This document shows, piece by piece, positions 39,931-49,067 of a stretch of DNA of 64,000 nt; within the stretch, counting starts at the first letter, position 1, and the number at the start of each line of letters is the position of its first letter. Position numbers and translations under genes: made by a program. The stretch comes from CAWGHZ01 sp963822575 (lineage in GTDB: Bacteria; Pseudomonadota; Alphaproteobacteria; MPNO01; DASWLB01). Where the stretch lies: NCBI GenBank assembly GCA_963822575.1, contig CAWGHZ010000006.1:186001-250000 (forward strand), read 5' to 3'. Below the pieces are notes generated by a model. It had not been told where the DNA came from, ran no database searches, and worked only from the letters and a program-made list of their open reading frames with translations.

Positions 39931-41101
39931 TCAGCCCCCATCGTTTGCGTCGCCGACCGGCGCGCGGTTGCGCAGCCCTGCCTGGGCCATCAGCGGCATC
40001 ACCTCGTCCACCCACTGGCGGCACTCGTCGATATAGCGCACCCACGAGATCAGGCACCCGTCGACCCCCATTCGCGACAAGGTCTCGAGCTCGTCCACAA
40101 TGCGCTCCGGCGTACCCACGAGCGGATAGCCGCCGTGACCGGCGATGAAATGGCGGCGGAACTCGGCGAGCTTCTCCGGTGCGATGGTCTTGGACTGCAT
40201 GCCGAAGATGGCGAGCAAATTGTCTGCGGCGGCGATGTCGCCCTTCCGGTTCACGTAATAGTCGAGATACTCGTCCGCCTCCTTCTGGGTCGGGCGACAG
40301 ACGACGTAGACGTGGATCCAGACCTGCACCTCGCGGCCGGCGGCCCGCGCCATCGATTTCAAACTGTCGACCTGCGCCTTGCCGCCCTCGAAATCGTGGC
40401 GGGAGAGGATGACGAAATTCATGTCGGCGACGGTGGCGGCGAACTTGCGCCCGGGCTCCGACCCGCCCGCGTTCATGATCGGCGGGAAGGGCTTCTGGAT
40501 CGGCTTCGGCTCCGACCAGGCGCGCTTGGAATGAAAATATTTCCCGTCGAAGTCGAATTCTCCCTGCTGCGACCACAGCTTGCGGACGAACTCGACCCAC
40601 TCCGCGCCGTACTGGTAGCGCTCCTCGTGCAGGCGCCATTCCGCGCCGAACATGTCGAACTCGTCCTTGAACCAGCCGCACACGACGTTGAGGCAGAACC
40701 GGCCGTTCGTCACATGATCGACCGTCGCCGACATCTTGGCGGCCATCACCGGATGCACCAGCGGCACGTGGCAGGTAGCGAAGACGCCGATCTGGCGGGT
40801 CACGGCGCCGACGCCGGTCGCCCAGGTGAAGCTTTCGAACGTGCGGTTGTTGAAGTTCGAACTCCCCGCCATAGCCGCGCCAGCGCCCGACCGGCAGCAG
40901 CACCTCCATCCCCGCATCGTCGCAAATCCGGGCGAGCTCGACCGTCTCGGGCCAGGTCATTTCCCACGCGCCCTCGGCCGTGGTGATCGACGAGCCATGG
41001 CTGCAGTTGAACGCCATGACGCCGAGCTTCATGCGGTGGTCGCGGTAGAGCGGATTGGTCTGCCGGCGCGTCTCCGCAAGGTCCTTTTCGAGGGTCGCCA
41101 T
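39931..41101 (-). CDS. Luciferase-like monooxygenase, copy 2, apparent frameshift
   Basis: Two frames together make one LLM-class flavin monooxygenase of about 389 residues. The first part, from ATG 41101, reads MATLEKDLAETRRQ ... MKLGVMAFNCSHGSSITT ... VLLPVGRWRGYGGE. The rest continues SNFNNRTFESFTWATGVGAV, then HPVMAAKMSATVDHVTNGRFCLNVVCGW, and finally DCLISW-like GVDGCLISWVRYIDEC. The break is at GAGTTC (minus strand, 40864-40859); removing one T joins the frames as GGESNFN, as in relatives. If real, the gene is dead. It resembles RutA-like and other two-component monooxygenases more than copy 1 does. Confidence 0.88.
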
Positions 41102-41201
41102 GAGCGGAGCATAGCGGCACGCGCGCCCGGCCGGCAAACCGATTTGCGGCCCGAGGCCCCGATGCTAGGCTCTGCTCGCCAGCGACCGCGTCGGAGGACC
41201 C

Positions 41202-42311
41202 ATGGCCGAAGGACCGCCCTACCGCGCCGAGCATGTCGGCAGCTTCCCCCGCCCCGAGGCGCTGATGACCGCGCGCGAGGATTTCGCCGCCGGGAAGATT
41301 GACCGCGCCGCGCTCACCGCCGCCGAGGACGCCGCGGTGCGCAAGGTGGTGGCGATGCAGGAACGCGTCGGCATCGGCGCCGTCACCGACGGCGAGTACC
41401 GCAAGGGCGGTTGGCGTGACTTCCTGTTCGAGAAGGTCGAGGGGTTCGGCGAGCCGGTGCTGCAGGACTTCACCTTCACCCAGTTCGACGGCACGCCCTG
41501 GAAGCCGTTCGGCGTCGAGCGCGCGGCCACTGCTAAGCTGCGCCGCGCACGGCCGATCACCGCCGACGATTTCGCGGCGCTGAAGCCGCTGACCAGCCGC
41601 CCGGTGAAGGCCAACCTGCCGACACCCTCGGTCGCCCACGCCTTCTCCGGCGAGCGGTCCTTCGACCACAAGGTCTATCCGGACCGCGACGCCTATCTCG
41701 CCGACCTCGCCCGCATCTATCGCGAGGAGATCGCCGACCTCGCCAAGGCTGGCTGCACCTACCTGCAGCTCGACGAGGTGCCGCTCGCGCTTCTCTGCGA
41801 TCCCAGGAACCGGCAGGTGGTGCGCGACCGCGGCGAGGACCCTGAGGCGCTGATCGACACCTACATCGACGTGATCAACGACTGCATCCGCGACGCGCCC
41901 AAGAGCATGGCGATCGGCATCCACATGTGCCGCGGCAACGTGGGTCACGGCATGGCGTCGGGCGGGTACGAGCCGATCGCCGAGCGCGCCTTCAACCGGC
42001 TCGACGTCGACGGGTTCTTCCTGGAGTACGACACGTCGCGCGCCGGCGACTTTGCGCCGCTGCACCACCTGCCCGCGCCAAAGAAGGCGGTGCTCGGGCT
42101 GCTCACCACCAAGCTGCCGGAGATCGAGCCGGCCGATGCGCTGAAGCGCCGAATCGACGAGGCGTCGAAGTACTGTGATCTCGGCCGGCTGGCGCTCTCG
42201 CCGCAATGCGGCTTCGCCAGCGCCGCCCGGCGCGAAGGGCGGCTCACCATGGGCCAAGTCGAGGCGAAGCTCGCCCGCGTGGTCGAGGTCGCGCAACAGG
42301 TCTGGGGATGA
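41202..42311 (+). CDS. MetE C-terminal-like cobalamin-independent methyltransferase, copy 1
   Basis: A 369-residue protein equal to the catalytic C-terminal barrel of MetE without the N-terminal half. All zinc ligands are in place: His and Cys in IHMCRGN, Glu in FFLEYDT and Cys in PQCGF. The substrate-loop features AEHVGSFPRPEALM and YLQLDEVPLALLCD are also present. Such short MetE-like proteins transfer methyl groups to thiols, in some cases from non-folate donors. The stop overlaps copy 2 (ATGA), so the two are co-translated. Confidence 0.92.
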   Translation: MAEGPPYRAEHVGSFPRPEALMTAREDFAAGKIDRAALTAAEDAAVRKVVAMQERVGIGAVTDGEYRKGGWRDFLFEKVEGFGEPVLQDFTFTQFDGTPWKPFGVERAATAKLRRARPITADDFAALKPLTSRPVKANLPTPSVAHAFSGERSFDHKVYPDRDAYLADLARIYREEIADLAKAGCTYLQLDEVPLALLCDPRNRQVVRDRGEDPEALIDTYIDVINDCIRDAPKSMAIGIHMCRGNVGHGMASGGYEPIAERAFNRLDVDGFFLEYDTSRAGDFAPLHHLPAPKKAVLGLLTTKLPEIEPADALKRRIDEASKYCDLGRLALSPQCGFASAARREGRLTMGQVEAKLARVVEVAQQVWG

Positions 42312-43426
42312 CGGCCATGCCGAACGAACGCCCGCCTTTCCGCGCCGAGCATGTCGGAAGCTTCCCGCGCCCCGATGCGCTGATGAAGGCCCGCGCCGAT
42401 TTCGACGCGAAGAAGATCGACCTTTCCGCCCTCCGCGCCGTCGAGGACGCGGCCGTGCGCGACATCGTGGCGATGCAGGAGCGCGTCGGGATCGGCGCGA
42501 TCACCGACGGCGAGTTCCGCCGCGCCTCCTGGCGCGACGCGCCGTTCGAGCATTTCGCGGGCTTCACGACTGAACGGTACGACGCCGACTTCACCTTCCG
42601 CCTGTTCGACGGGTCGACGCGCAAGGCCGGACCGGTGCCGAGCGTGGTGGGGAAACTCACCCGTGCGAGCCCGATGGCGGCCGACACGTTCGCCCTCCTG
42701 AAGCCCATGACCCGGGGCCTTGCCAAGGCCAACCTGCCGACGCCCTCGGTCACCCATTTCTTCCGCGGGCGCGCGCAGATCGACGCGAAAGCCTATCCCG
42801 ACCTGGAGGGCTATTTCGCCGACGTGACGCGGCTTTACCGGGCCGAGGTGGCCGACCTCGCCAAGGCCGGCTGCCAATATCTGCAGCTCGACGAGGTGCC
42901 GCTCGCACTGCTCTGCGACCCCGCCATCCGCGACATCGTGAAGGGCCGCGGCGAGGACCCCGACCGGATCGTCGATCTCTACATCGGTGCGATCAACGAA
43001 TCGATCCGCGAACGGCCCGCGGACATGGCGGTGGCCGTCCACATGTGCCGCGGCAACCAGGGCCACGGCATGTCGGACACGGGCTACGAACCTCTGGCCG
43101 AAAAGCTGTTCAATCTTCTGCAGGTCGACGGGTTCTTCTTGGAATACGACACGCCGCGGGCCGGCGACTTCGCGCCGCTACGCTACCTCCCCAACGGCAA
43201 GCGGGCCTCGCTCGGCCTCGTCTCTACCAAGCTTCCCGAAATCGAGACCGCCGACGCTTTGGAGGCGCGCATCGCCGAGGCGGCGACGTGCGCGCCCATC
43301 GATCAGCTCTGCCTCTGCCCGCAATGCGGCTTCTCGTCGAGCGCGTCCGCCGGGCGCCTCGCGCCCGCTGTGGTCGAGGCCAAGCTCGCCCGCATCGTCG
43401 AGGTCGCCCGCAAGGTTTGGGGCTGA
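42308..43426 (+). CDS. MetE C-terminal-like cobalamin-independent methyltransferase, copy 2
   Basis: A 372-residue paralogue of the preceding gene, with about half of positions the same by eye. Zinc ligands are again complete (HMCRGN, FFLEYDT, PQCGF). Differences cluster in the stretch between 85 and 150, near the substrate pocket. ATG 42308 gives MTAMPNERP; a second ATG three codons later is possible. The UbiD-family gene follows after 62 bases on the same strand. Confidence 0.92.
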   Translation: MTAMPNERPPFRAEHVGSFPRPDALMKARADFDAKKIDLSALRAVEDAAVRDIVAMQERVGIGAITDGEFRRASWRDAPFEHFAGFTTERYDADFTFRLFDGSTRKAGPVPSVVGKLTRASPMAADTFALLKPMTRGLAKANLPTPSVTHFFRGRAQIDAKAYPDLEGYFADVTRLYRAEVADLAKAGCQYLQLDEVPLALLCDPAIRDIVKGRGEDPDRIVDLYIGAINESIRERPADMAVAVHMCRGNQGHGMSDTGYEPLAEKLFNLLQVDGFFLEYDTPRAGDFAPLRYLPNGKRASLGLVSTKLPEIETADALEARIAEAATCAPIDQLCLCPQCGFSSSASAGRLAPAVVEAKLARIVEVARKVWG

Positions 43427-43488
43427 CGATTGCGTGCGACACCACGCCGCCTTAGCCTGCGCCGCCGGAATGAAATAGGAGTCCACCC

Positions 43489-45081
43489 ATGCCCACGCCC
43501 GACCTGGAAAAATTCCGCCTCCGCGGCTTCGTCGAGGGGCTGATCGACAAGGGCGAGGTCGCGGTCCACGACGAGCCGGTCGCGCTCGCCGACCTCTCGC
43601 CGATCATCGAGGGTACCGATAAGGCCGTGCTGTTCCGCAAGGCCGGGCCGGAGCGGGTCGAGCTGGTCGCCAACGTGATGGGCGCGCGCACGCGCCTCGC
43701 CGCCGCGCTGGGCGTGCCGGTGCGCGAGATGTGGGCGGAGTTCCAGCGCCGGCTCGACAACCCGCAGCCGAAGGTCGAGGTCGCCTCCAAGGACGCCCCG
43801 GTGCACCAGGTTGTGCTGACCGGCAAGGACGCCGACCTCACCAAGCTGCCGTTCCACGCCCAGCACGAATATGACGGCAGCGTCTACCTCACCTCGGGCA
43901 TCGACTACGTGATCGACCCGGAATCGGGCCTCACCAACGTCGGCTGCCGCCGGTTGAGCCTGCGCTCGCGCCATGAATGCGGCACCAACGTCACCGCGCG
44001 TTCGCATCTGCGCCAGATCTACCTGAAATGCGCGGCCCGGAAGGAGCGCCTGCCGGTCAGCTTCGCCTGCGGCTCGCACCCGATCGACTACATGGCCGCC
44101 GGCCTGCGCGTCCGCCAGGACGAGGTGGCCCTGGTCGGAACGTTGCGCGGTGAGCCGGTGCCGCTGGTCAAGTCCGTCACCAACGACATCTTCGTGCCGG
44201 CCGACTGCGAGATGGTGATCGAGGGGTACCTGCACGAGCACGGCTATACCGAGCCGGAAGGGCCGTACGGCGAATACATGGGCTATTACGGGCCGATGCA
44301 CCTCGACCCCGTGTTCCACGTGACCGCGATCGCCATGCGCAAGGACTGCCTGCACCAGTCGCTGCTGCACGGCTCGGGCTGGGTGCTAGGCCACACCGAA
44401 TCCGCCAACATCTCGTCCATCCGCGTCGAGGCCGAGGCGATGAAGGCCGTCCGCCACGCCGGGCTCGACGCCACCGCCGCGCACATGTGTCTAAGCTCCG
44501 GCGAGGGCCAGCACGTGCGCGTCGCCATCCGCCAGTCAGGCGCGGGCCAGGCGCGCCGCGCCATCGCCGCCGTGTTCGCCGCCATGCCGTCCGTCAAGCA
44601 TGTCTGGGTGGTGGACGAGGACGTCGACGTCCATTCCGAGGCGGCGATGGACTGGGTGCTGGGCACGCGCTTCCAGGCGGACCGCGACATCGTGCTTTAC
44701 GAGGGCATGCCGGGCATGCAGATGGATCCGTCACTCGACGGCCGCCCGCTCGGCGCCAAGGCGGGGTTCGACTGCACCAAGCCGTTCGGCCGGCCCTGGG
44801 CGGTGCAGAACGTGGTGACCGAGGCCAAGCGATTCGCCGGCGAGGCGCGCTACCAGACCGTGGCGCAGGCGCTGGAGAACGGGCCGCTGTTCTTCACCCA
44901 CCTGATGGAAAGCGTGGGCAGCCGCGACGGGCGCGAGGTGGCGCTGGCGCTCGACGAGCTGCGCCGCGAGGGCAAGCTCGGACGCGATGCCGACGGGCGC
45001 TATCACCTGACCCAGGGCGAGCCCGGCAAGACCGTCCATGTCGGGCCGATGGGCCACGATCCCAATATGTTCGTGACCTGA
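43489..45081 (+). CDS. UbiD-family decarboxylase
   Basis: A 530-residue (de)carboxylase of the UbiD family, which uses prenylated FMN to decarboxylate aromatic or alpha,beta-unsaturated acids. Catalytic E-R-E elements are recognised in NVGCRRLSLRSRHECG and in EPEGPYGEYMGYYG; CGSHPIDYMAAG and LGTRFQADRD are further family blocks. The cofactor needs a UbiX-type prenyltransferase, which is not in this window. Length is typical of catabolic members rather than the ubiquinone enzyme. It converges on the TauD gene. Confidence 0.92.
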   Translation: MPTPDLEKFRLRGFVEGLIDKGEVAVHDEPVALADLSPIIEGTDKAVLFRKAGPERVELVANVMGARTRLAAALGVPVREMWAEFQRRLDNPQPKVEVASKDAPVHQVVLTGKDADLTKLPFHAQHEYDGSVYLTSGIDYVIDPESGLTNVGCRRLSLRSRHECGTNVTARSHLRQIYLKCAARKERLPVSFACGSHPIDYMAAGLRVRQDEVALVGTLRGEPVPLVKSVTNDIFVPADCEMVIEGYLHEHGYTEPEGPYGEYMGYYGPMHLDPVFHVTAIAMRKDCLHQSLLHGSGWVLGHTESANISSIRVEAEAMKAVRHAGLDATAAHMCLSSGEGQHVRVAIRQSGAGQARRAIAAVFAAMPSVKHVWVVDEDVDVHSEAAMDWVLGTRFQADRDIVLYEGMPGMQMDPSLDGRPLGAKAGFDCTKPFGRPWAVQNVVTEAKRFAGEARYQTVAQALENGPLFFTHLMESVGSRDGREVALALDELRREGKLGRDADGRYHLTQGEPGKTVHVGPMGHDPNMFVT

Positions 45082-45094
45082 GGACCGGTCCGCC

Positions 45095-45949
45095 TCAACG
45101 CGGCCGCGCGCCTTCGATGGTAGTGCGGTGCATGTGGCGGCGGTACTTGGGATCGTAAAGCGTCGCGTGGTGCATGGTGCCGCGATTGTCCCAGCACAGG
45201 AAATCGTGCGGCCGCCAGACGTGGGCGTAGCGGAACTCCGGCTTGAGCGCGTGGGCGAACAGCTCGTCCAGGAGCGCCCGGCTCTCGTCCTCGTCCATCC
45301 CGTCGATGCGCCAGGTGAACCCCGGGTTGACGTAGAGCGCCTTGCGCCCGGTGTCCTCGTTGGTGCGGACGATCGGGTGGCGCACGTCGGCGAGCCGCGC
45401 CTTCTGTTCCGCGCTGAGGGCAGGCCGTGCGCCGGGCCGCGACTGGTTGCGGTCGTAGTTGCGCGTGTAGGAGTGGAAGGCGAAGCGCCCGTCGATGCGC
45501 GCCTTGGTCGCCGGCGGCAGCGTCGCGTAGGCGCGGTACATGTCGACGAACAGCGTGTCGCCGCCCTGGGGCGGGATATCGACGGCGTAAAGCATGGTGC
45601 CGAGTGACGGGTGCACGTCGTAGGACAGGTCGGAGTGCCAGTAGCGCCCGGCATCCTCGAACCCGACCGGCGTGCCGTCCGCCCGCTTCTCGTTCGAGAG
45701 CAGCAGCACCTCGGGCTCGTCGGGAAGCTGGAACTGGGTCAGGACGTGGATCTGCAGCTTGCCGAACCGGCGGCTGAACGCGGCCTGGGCGGCCGGCGAG
45801 AGCGACTGGTCGCGGAACACGATGACTGCGCGCTCGAACCAGGCGCGGCGGATCGCGGCGAACGTCGCGTCGTCGAGCGGCGCGGCGAGGTCGAGACCGA
45901 CGACCTCGACACCGAAACTCTCGGCAAGCGGGCGGATTTCATACGCCAT
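45095..45949 (-). CDS. TauD/TfdA-family dioxygenase
   Basis: A 284-residue Fe(II)/2-oxoglutarate-dependent dioxygenase of the TauD/TfdA type. Iron ligands are His105 and Asp107 in YWHSDLSYD and the distal His in NRGTMHHATLYDP; the 2-oxoglutarate-binding Arg is in the following YRRHMHRTTI. Family members hydroxylate sulfonates, phenoxyacetates or similar acids next to the leaving group. The gene is divergent from the enolase-superfamily gene across 77 bases. Confidence 0.93.
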   Translation of the reverse strand: MAYEIRPLAESFGVEVVGLDLAAPLDDATFAAIRRAWFERAVIVFRDQSLSPAAQAAFSRRFGKLQIHVLTQFQLPDEPEVLLLSNEKRADGTPVGFEDAGRYWHSDLSYDVHPSLGTMLYAVDIPPQGGDTLFVDMYRAYATLPPATKARIDGRFAFHSYTRNYDRNQSRPGARPALSAEQKARLADVRHPIVRTNEDTGRKALYVNPGFTWRIDGMDEDESRALLDELFAHALKPEFRYAHVWRPHDFLCWDNRGTMHHATLYDPKYRRHMHRTTIEGARPR

Positions 45950-46026
45950 GCCGGGACGCTACGCGCGGCCGGGGCCGCTTGGCAAGACCGGCGCGGCGCG
46001 CCACACTGGCGGCGCGGGAGGGGCCG

Positions 46027-47217
46027 ATGAAGATCACCAAGATCGAGGATTTGCACGCCGACGCAGGCTGGCGGAAATTCTCGTTCCTCAAGCTCTCGAC
46101 CGACGAGGGGCTCATCGGCTGGTCGGAGTTCAACGAGGGGTTCGGGGCGGGCGGCGTTTCCGAGATCGTCCACAAGTTCGCGCCCCATGTGATCGGCACC
46201 GACCCGCGTGCGGTCGCCCGCCTCGGCGTCACGCTGCGCGCGATGACGCGCCAGGCCGCCGGCGGGCTCAACCACCAGGCGATCGCCGCCATCGAGAACG
46301 CCTGCCTCGACGTGAAGGCGAAGGCGCTGGGCGTGCCGGTCTATGCGCTGTTCGGCGGGCCGGTGCGCGACCGGCTGGGGCTTTACTGGTCGCACTGCGC
46401 GTCGTTCCGCGCCTGGCAGCCCGAAATGTTCGAGAGGCGGCTGGGCATGAGCGGCGTCCGCACGCTCGACGACGTGAAGAAGCTGGGGGCCGAGGTGGTG
46501 GCGCGCGGCTTCAAGGCGTTGAAGACCAACCCGCTCAACCTCGACCCCGGCGCACCGGCGTTCAATTCGGGCTTCCGGCCCGGCCCGGGCCTCTTGGAGC
46601 GGCGGCCGTCGGCGCGCTACATCCGCTCGATCATGGACGTGCTGGCCGCGTTCCGCGACTCGGTCGGGCCCGACATCGGCATCCAGCTCGACCTCAACTT
46701 CAACCAGCGGACCGAGGGCTTCCTGCGCATCGCCCACGCCGTCGAGCCCTACGCCCTGCAATGGCTGGAGATCGACCTGCACGACCCCGACGCGCTGGCG
46801 CTGATCCGCCGGTCGACGACGACGCCCATCGCCTCGCTCGAATCGCTGCATGGGCTCCGCGAATACCGGCCGTTCCTCGCGGCGTATGCGCAGGACGTGG
46901 CGATCGTCGACGTGCTGTGGAACGGCATGTGGGAATCGCTGCGGATCGCCGCGCTTGCCGACGCGTACGAGGTGGACGTGGCGCCGCACAACTTCACCGG
47001 CCATCTCTCGACGCTGATCAGCGCGCATTTCTGCGCCGCCGTGCCGAACTTCCGCATCATGGAGTACGAGGTAGACGACGTGCCGTGGAAGGACGAGCTG
47101 GTCACGCCGGCCCCGGTGGTGGAGAACGGCGAGCTGGTGCTGCCGACCGGGCCGGGCTGGGGCGCCGAGGTGAACGAGGAGGCCGTGCGCGCCCATCCCA
47201 TTCCGGCGCGTTCCTAG
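46027..47217 (+). CDS. Enolase-superfamily (mandelate racemase / muconate lactonizing) enzyme
   Basis: A 396-residue enolase-superfamily protein: N-terminal capping domain (1-120) and a barrel with metal ligands in IQLDLNF (Asp), QWLEIDL (Glu) and ASLESLHG (Glu), a Lys in FKALKTNP and a His in VAPHNFTGHLS as possible acid-base residues. These enzymes abstract a proton alpha to a carboxylate and then dehydrate, racemise or cycloisomerise sugar acids and related compounds. ATG 46027 (MKITKIEDLHAD) has a GGGAGGGG ribosome-binding site. The TAXI receptor gene follows after three bases, suggesting import of its substrate. Confidence 0.92.
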   Translation: MKITKIEDLHADAGWRKFSFLKLSTDEGLIGWSEFNEGFGAGGVSEIVHKFAPHVIGTDPRAVARLGVTLRAMTRQAAGGLNHQAIAAIENACLDVKAKALGVPVYALFGGPVRDRLGLYWSHCASFRAWQPEMFERRLGMSGVRTLDDVKKLGAEVVARGFKALKTNPLNLDPGAPAFNSGFRPGPGLLERRPSARYIRSIMDVLAAFRDSVGPDIGIQLDLNFNQRTEGFLRIAHAVEPYALQWLEIDLHDPDALALIRRSTTTPIASLESLHGLREYRPFLAAYAQDVAIVDVLWNGMWESLRIAALADAYEVDVAPHNFTGHLSTLISAHFCAAVPNFRIMEYEVDDVPWKDELVTPAPVVENGELVLPTGPGWGAEVNEEAVRAHPIPARS

Positions 47218-47220
47218 CCC

Positions 47221-48504
47221 GTGCGCGAAGCCCTGAAAATCTATATCCCGGCAGCGTTGCTCGCCATCGCGGGATTTTTCGTAGCCTACCAGTTCGTGCA
47301 GCCGCTGCCGCCGCACATGGTGCGCATGGCGGCCGGCCCGGCCGATGGCGCCTATGCCGAATACGCGCGGCAATACCGCGACATCCTGGCCGACGAAGGG
47401 GTGACGCTCGAGATCGTGCCGACCAAGGGCTCGGTGGAGAACCTGGCCCTGTTGCAGGCGCCGACCGGCGGCGTCGACGTCGCCTTTCTGCAAGGCGGCA
47501 TCGCCGACCGCAAGAAGGTGCGCCACCTTCGCTCGCTCGCCAGCGTCTTTTTCGAGCCGGTCTGGCTGTTCGCGCGCAAGGATCTAAGGATCATGCGGCT
47601 CACCGGCCTCGCCGGTCGCCGCGTGGCGATCGGGGCGGAGGGCAGCGGCACGCGCGCCATCGCGCTTCAGCTCCTCGACGCCAACGGCGTCGGTGCGGAC
47701 ACGTCGCAAACCCTTCCGCTGGGTGGCGCCGAAGCCGCGGATGCGCTGCTCGCGGGCCGGATCGACGCCGCCTTCTTCGTGATGGCGCGGCCGTCGGAGG
47801 CGATGGACCGGCTCTTGCGCACGCCGAACGTCGCGCTGGTCGGGTTCGCCCGCGCCGCATCCTACACGCGCCGCTTCCACTTCCTCGAGGCCGTCGATCT
47901 GCCCGAAGGGGTGCTCGACCTGGCGAAGGACATTCCGCCCAGGACGGTCACGCTGCTCGCGCCTGCCGCGGCGCTCGTCGCGCGCCAGGACCTGCACCCG
48001 GCGATCGTCGACCTGCTGCTCGACGCGGCGACGTCGGTGCACCGCGCGCCCGGCCTGTTCAGCGGACCCGACCAGTTCCCGTCGTCGCGCTACCTCGACC
48101 TGAAGCTGAGCGGCGAGGCGCGGCGGTATCTCAAGTCCGGCCCGACTTTGCTGCGCCGCTATCTGCCGTTCGGCTGGGCGAACCTGGCGAACCGGCTGGC
48201 GATCATGCTGGTGCCGCTGGTGACGCTGATGATCCCGCTGTTCCGCTTCGCGCCGCCGCTCTATCGCTGGCGCGTCCGCGGGAAGCTGCTGCGCCGGTAC
48301 CGAGAGCTCCGCGCGCTGGAGGCGGCGCTGCGCGCGGCCGGGGCAGGCGACGCGGCGCGGGCGGAGCTGGTTGCGAAGCTCGACCGGATGCAGGAGTCGG
48401 TGGGGGCGCTCGCCGTGCCGCTCGGCTACACCGATAGCCTCTACCACCTGCGGCTGCACATCGACTTCGTCAGGGCGCTTGCCCTGAGGCCGCACGGCGC
48501 CTGA
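47221..48504 (+). CDS. TAXI-family TRAP solute receptor with C-terminal membrane segment
   Basis: A 427-residue membrane-attached periplasmic receptor. A GTG start leads to an N-terminal signal anchor (KIYIPAALLAIAGFFVAYQFV). The solute-binding domain (about 37-290) has TAXI landmarks VRMAAGPADGAYAEYARQYR, VENLALLQAPTGGVDVAFLQGG and LAGRRVAIGAEGSGTRAIA. A second hydrophobic segment (about 325-350: LAIMLVPLVTLMIPLF) and a coiled cytoplasmic tail follow, which places it in the subgroup with a C-terminal anchor. No TRAP permease (DctM) is present nearby. The last 35 bases overlap the convergent DUF423 gene. Confidence 0.87.
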   Translation: MREALKIYIPAALLAIAGFFVAYQFVQPLPPHMVRMAAGPADGAYAEYARQYRDILADEGVTLEIVPTKGSVENLALLQAPTGGVDVAFLQGGIADRKKVRHLRSLASVFFEPVWLFARKDLRIMRLTGLAGRRVAIGAEGSGTRAIALQLLDANGVGADTSQTLPLGGAEAADALLAGRIDAAFFVMARPSEAMDRLLRTPNVALVGFARAASYTRRFHFLEAVDLPEGVLDLAKDIPPRTVTLLAPAAALVARQDLHPAIVDLLLDAATSVHRAPGLFSGPDQFPSSRYLDLKLSGEARRYLKSGPTLLRRYLPFGWANLANRLAIMLVPLVTLMIPLFRFAPPLYRWRVRGKLLRRYRELRALEAALRAAGAGDAARAELVAKLDRMQESVGALAVPLGYTDSLYHLRLHIDFVRALALRPHGA

Positions 48505-48874
48505 GCGCGCACAGCGCGGCGGCGGCAAGCACCGCCCAGCCGATCATCAGGGCGATGCCGCCGGCGGGCGCGGCCGCGCCCCACCCGCCGACAGCCAGCG
48601 ACACGAGCGAGCCCGAGAACAGCACGATCCCGAGGCCGAACAGCGCGGCCGCGAGGTTGGCGAGGCGGCGGGCGGCGCCCGCCGTCCGCTCGGCGAGGAG
48701 AACGACGCCGATCATCGCTAGCGCATGCCACAGCGCGTAACGCGAGGCGGTCTCGACCCAGCCGGCCGGTTGCGGGGCGAGCCCGTGCGCTGCCCACGCG
48801 CCGAGCGCGACCCCGGTGAGGCCACAGAGCGCCGCGAAGGCGATGGCGAAGGCAGCGAAGCGGGACAGTCCCAT
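48470..48874 (-). CDS. DUF423 family membrane protein
   Basis: A 134-residue integral membrane protein of the DUF423 (YwdK/YgdD) family with about four hydrophobic helices. Family features are LCGLTGVALGAWAAHGL, TASRYALWHALAMIGVVLL and LFGLGIVLFSGSLVSLAVGG. Function is unknown. I use ATG 48874 (MGLSRFAAF) rather than the upstream 48910, which would prepend a basic tail. The 3' end overlaps the convergent TAXI gene by 35 bases. Confidence 0.9.
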   Translation of the reverse strand: MGLSRFAAFAIAFAALCGLTGVALGAWAAHGLAPQPAGWVETASRYALWHALAMIGVVLLAERTAGAARRLANLAAALFGLGIVLFSGSLVSLAVGGWGAAAPAGGIALMIGWAVLAAAALCALRRRAASGQAP

Positions 48875-48936
48875 GCGGCGACAGCTACCCCTTGCCTTGC
48901 GCGCACGCAACGGCCAAGGTTGCTGGCACCGCCTGA

Positions 48937-49036
48937 CCCCCCACCCTGTCCCTCCCCCACAAGGGTGAGGGAACGCGCGGCACGACCTCGCGATACGACG
49001 GCCTCATCCTTGATGGGAGAGGGTTGGGGTGGGGGC
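48937..49036. repeat. Intergenic inverted repeat (CCCCCACCC type)
   Basis: The left arm CCCCCACCCTGTCCCTCCCCCA and right arm (reverse complement) CCCCCACCCCAACCCTCTCCCAT pair across about 55 bases; inner GGGTGAGGG can also pair with the C-rich arms. Such C-rich/G-rich palindromes are frequent between genes in high-GC proteobacteria and behave like REP/MITE elements. It ends about 30 bases before the M24 gene and may influence its expression. Confidence 0.6.
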
Positions 49037-49067
49037 GACACGGACGCGAACCGTCTGGGGAGACCGC

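Noticed and set aside
43427..43488. Riboswitch between the MetE-like genes and ubiD, or upstream of the MetE-like pair (41102-41201)
   Set aside because: The gaps are 62 and 100 bases, too short and without conserved cobalamin or SAM-riboswitch elements.
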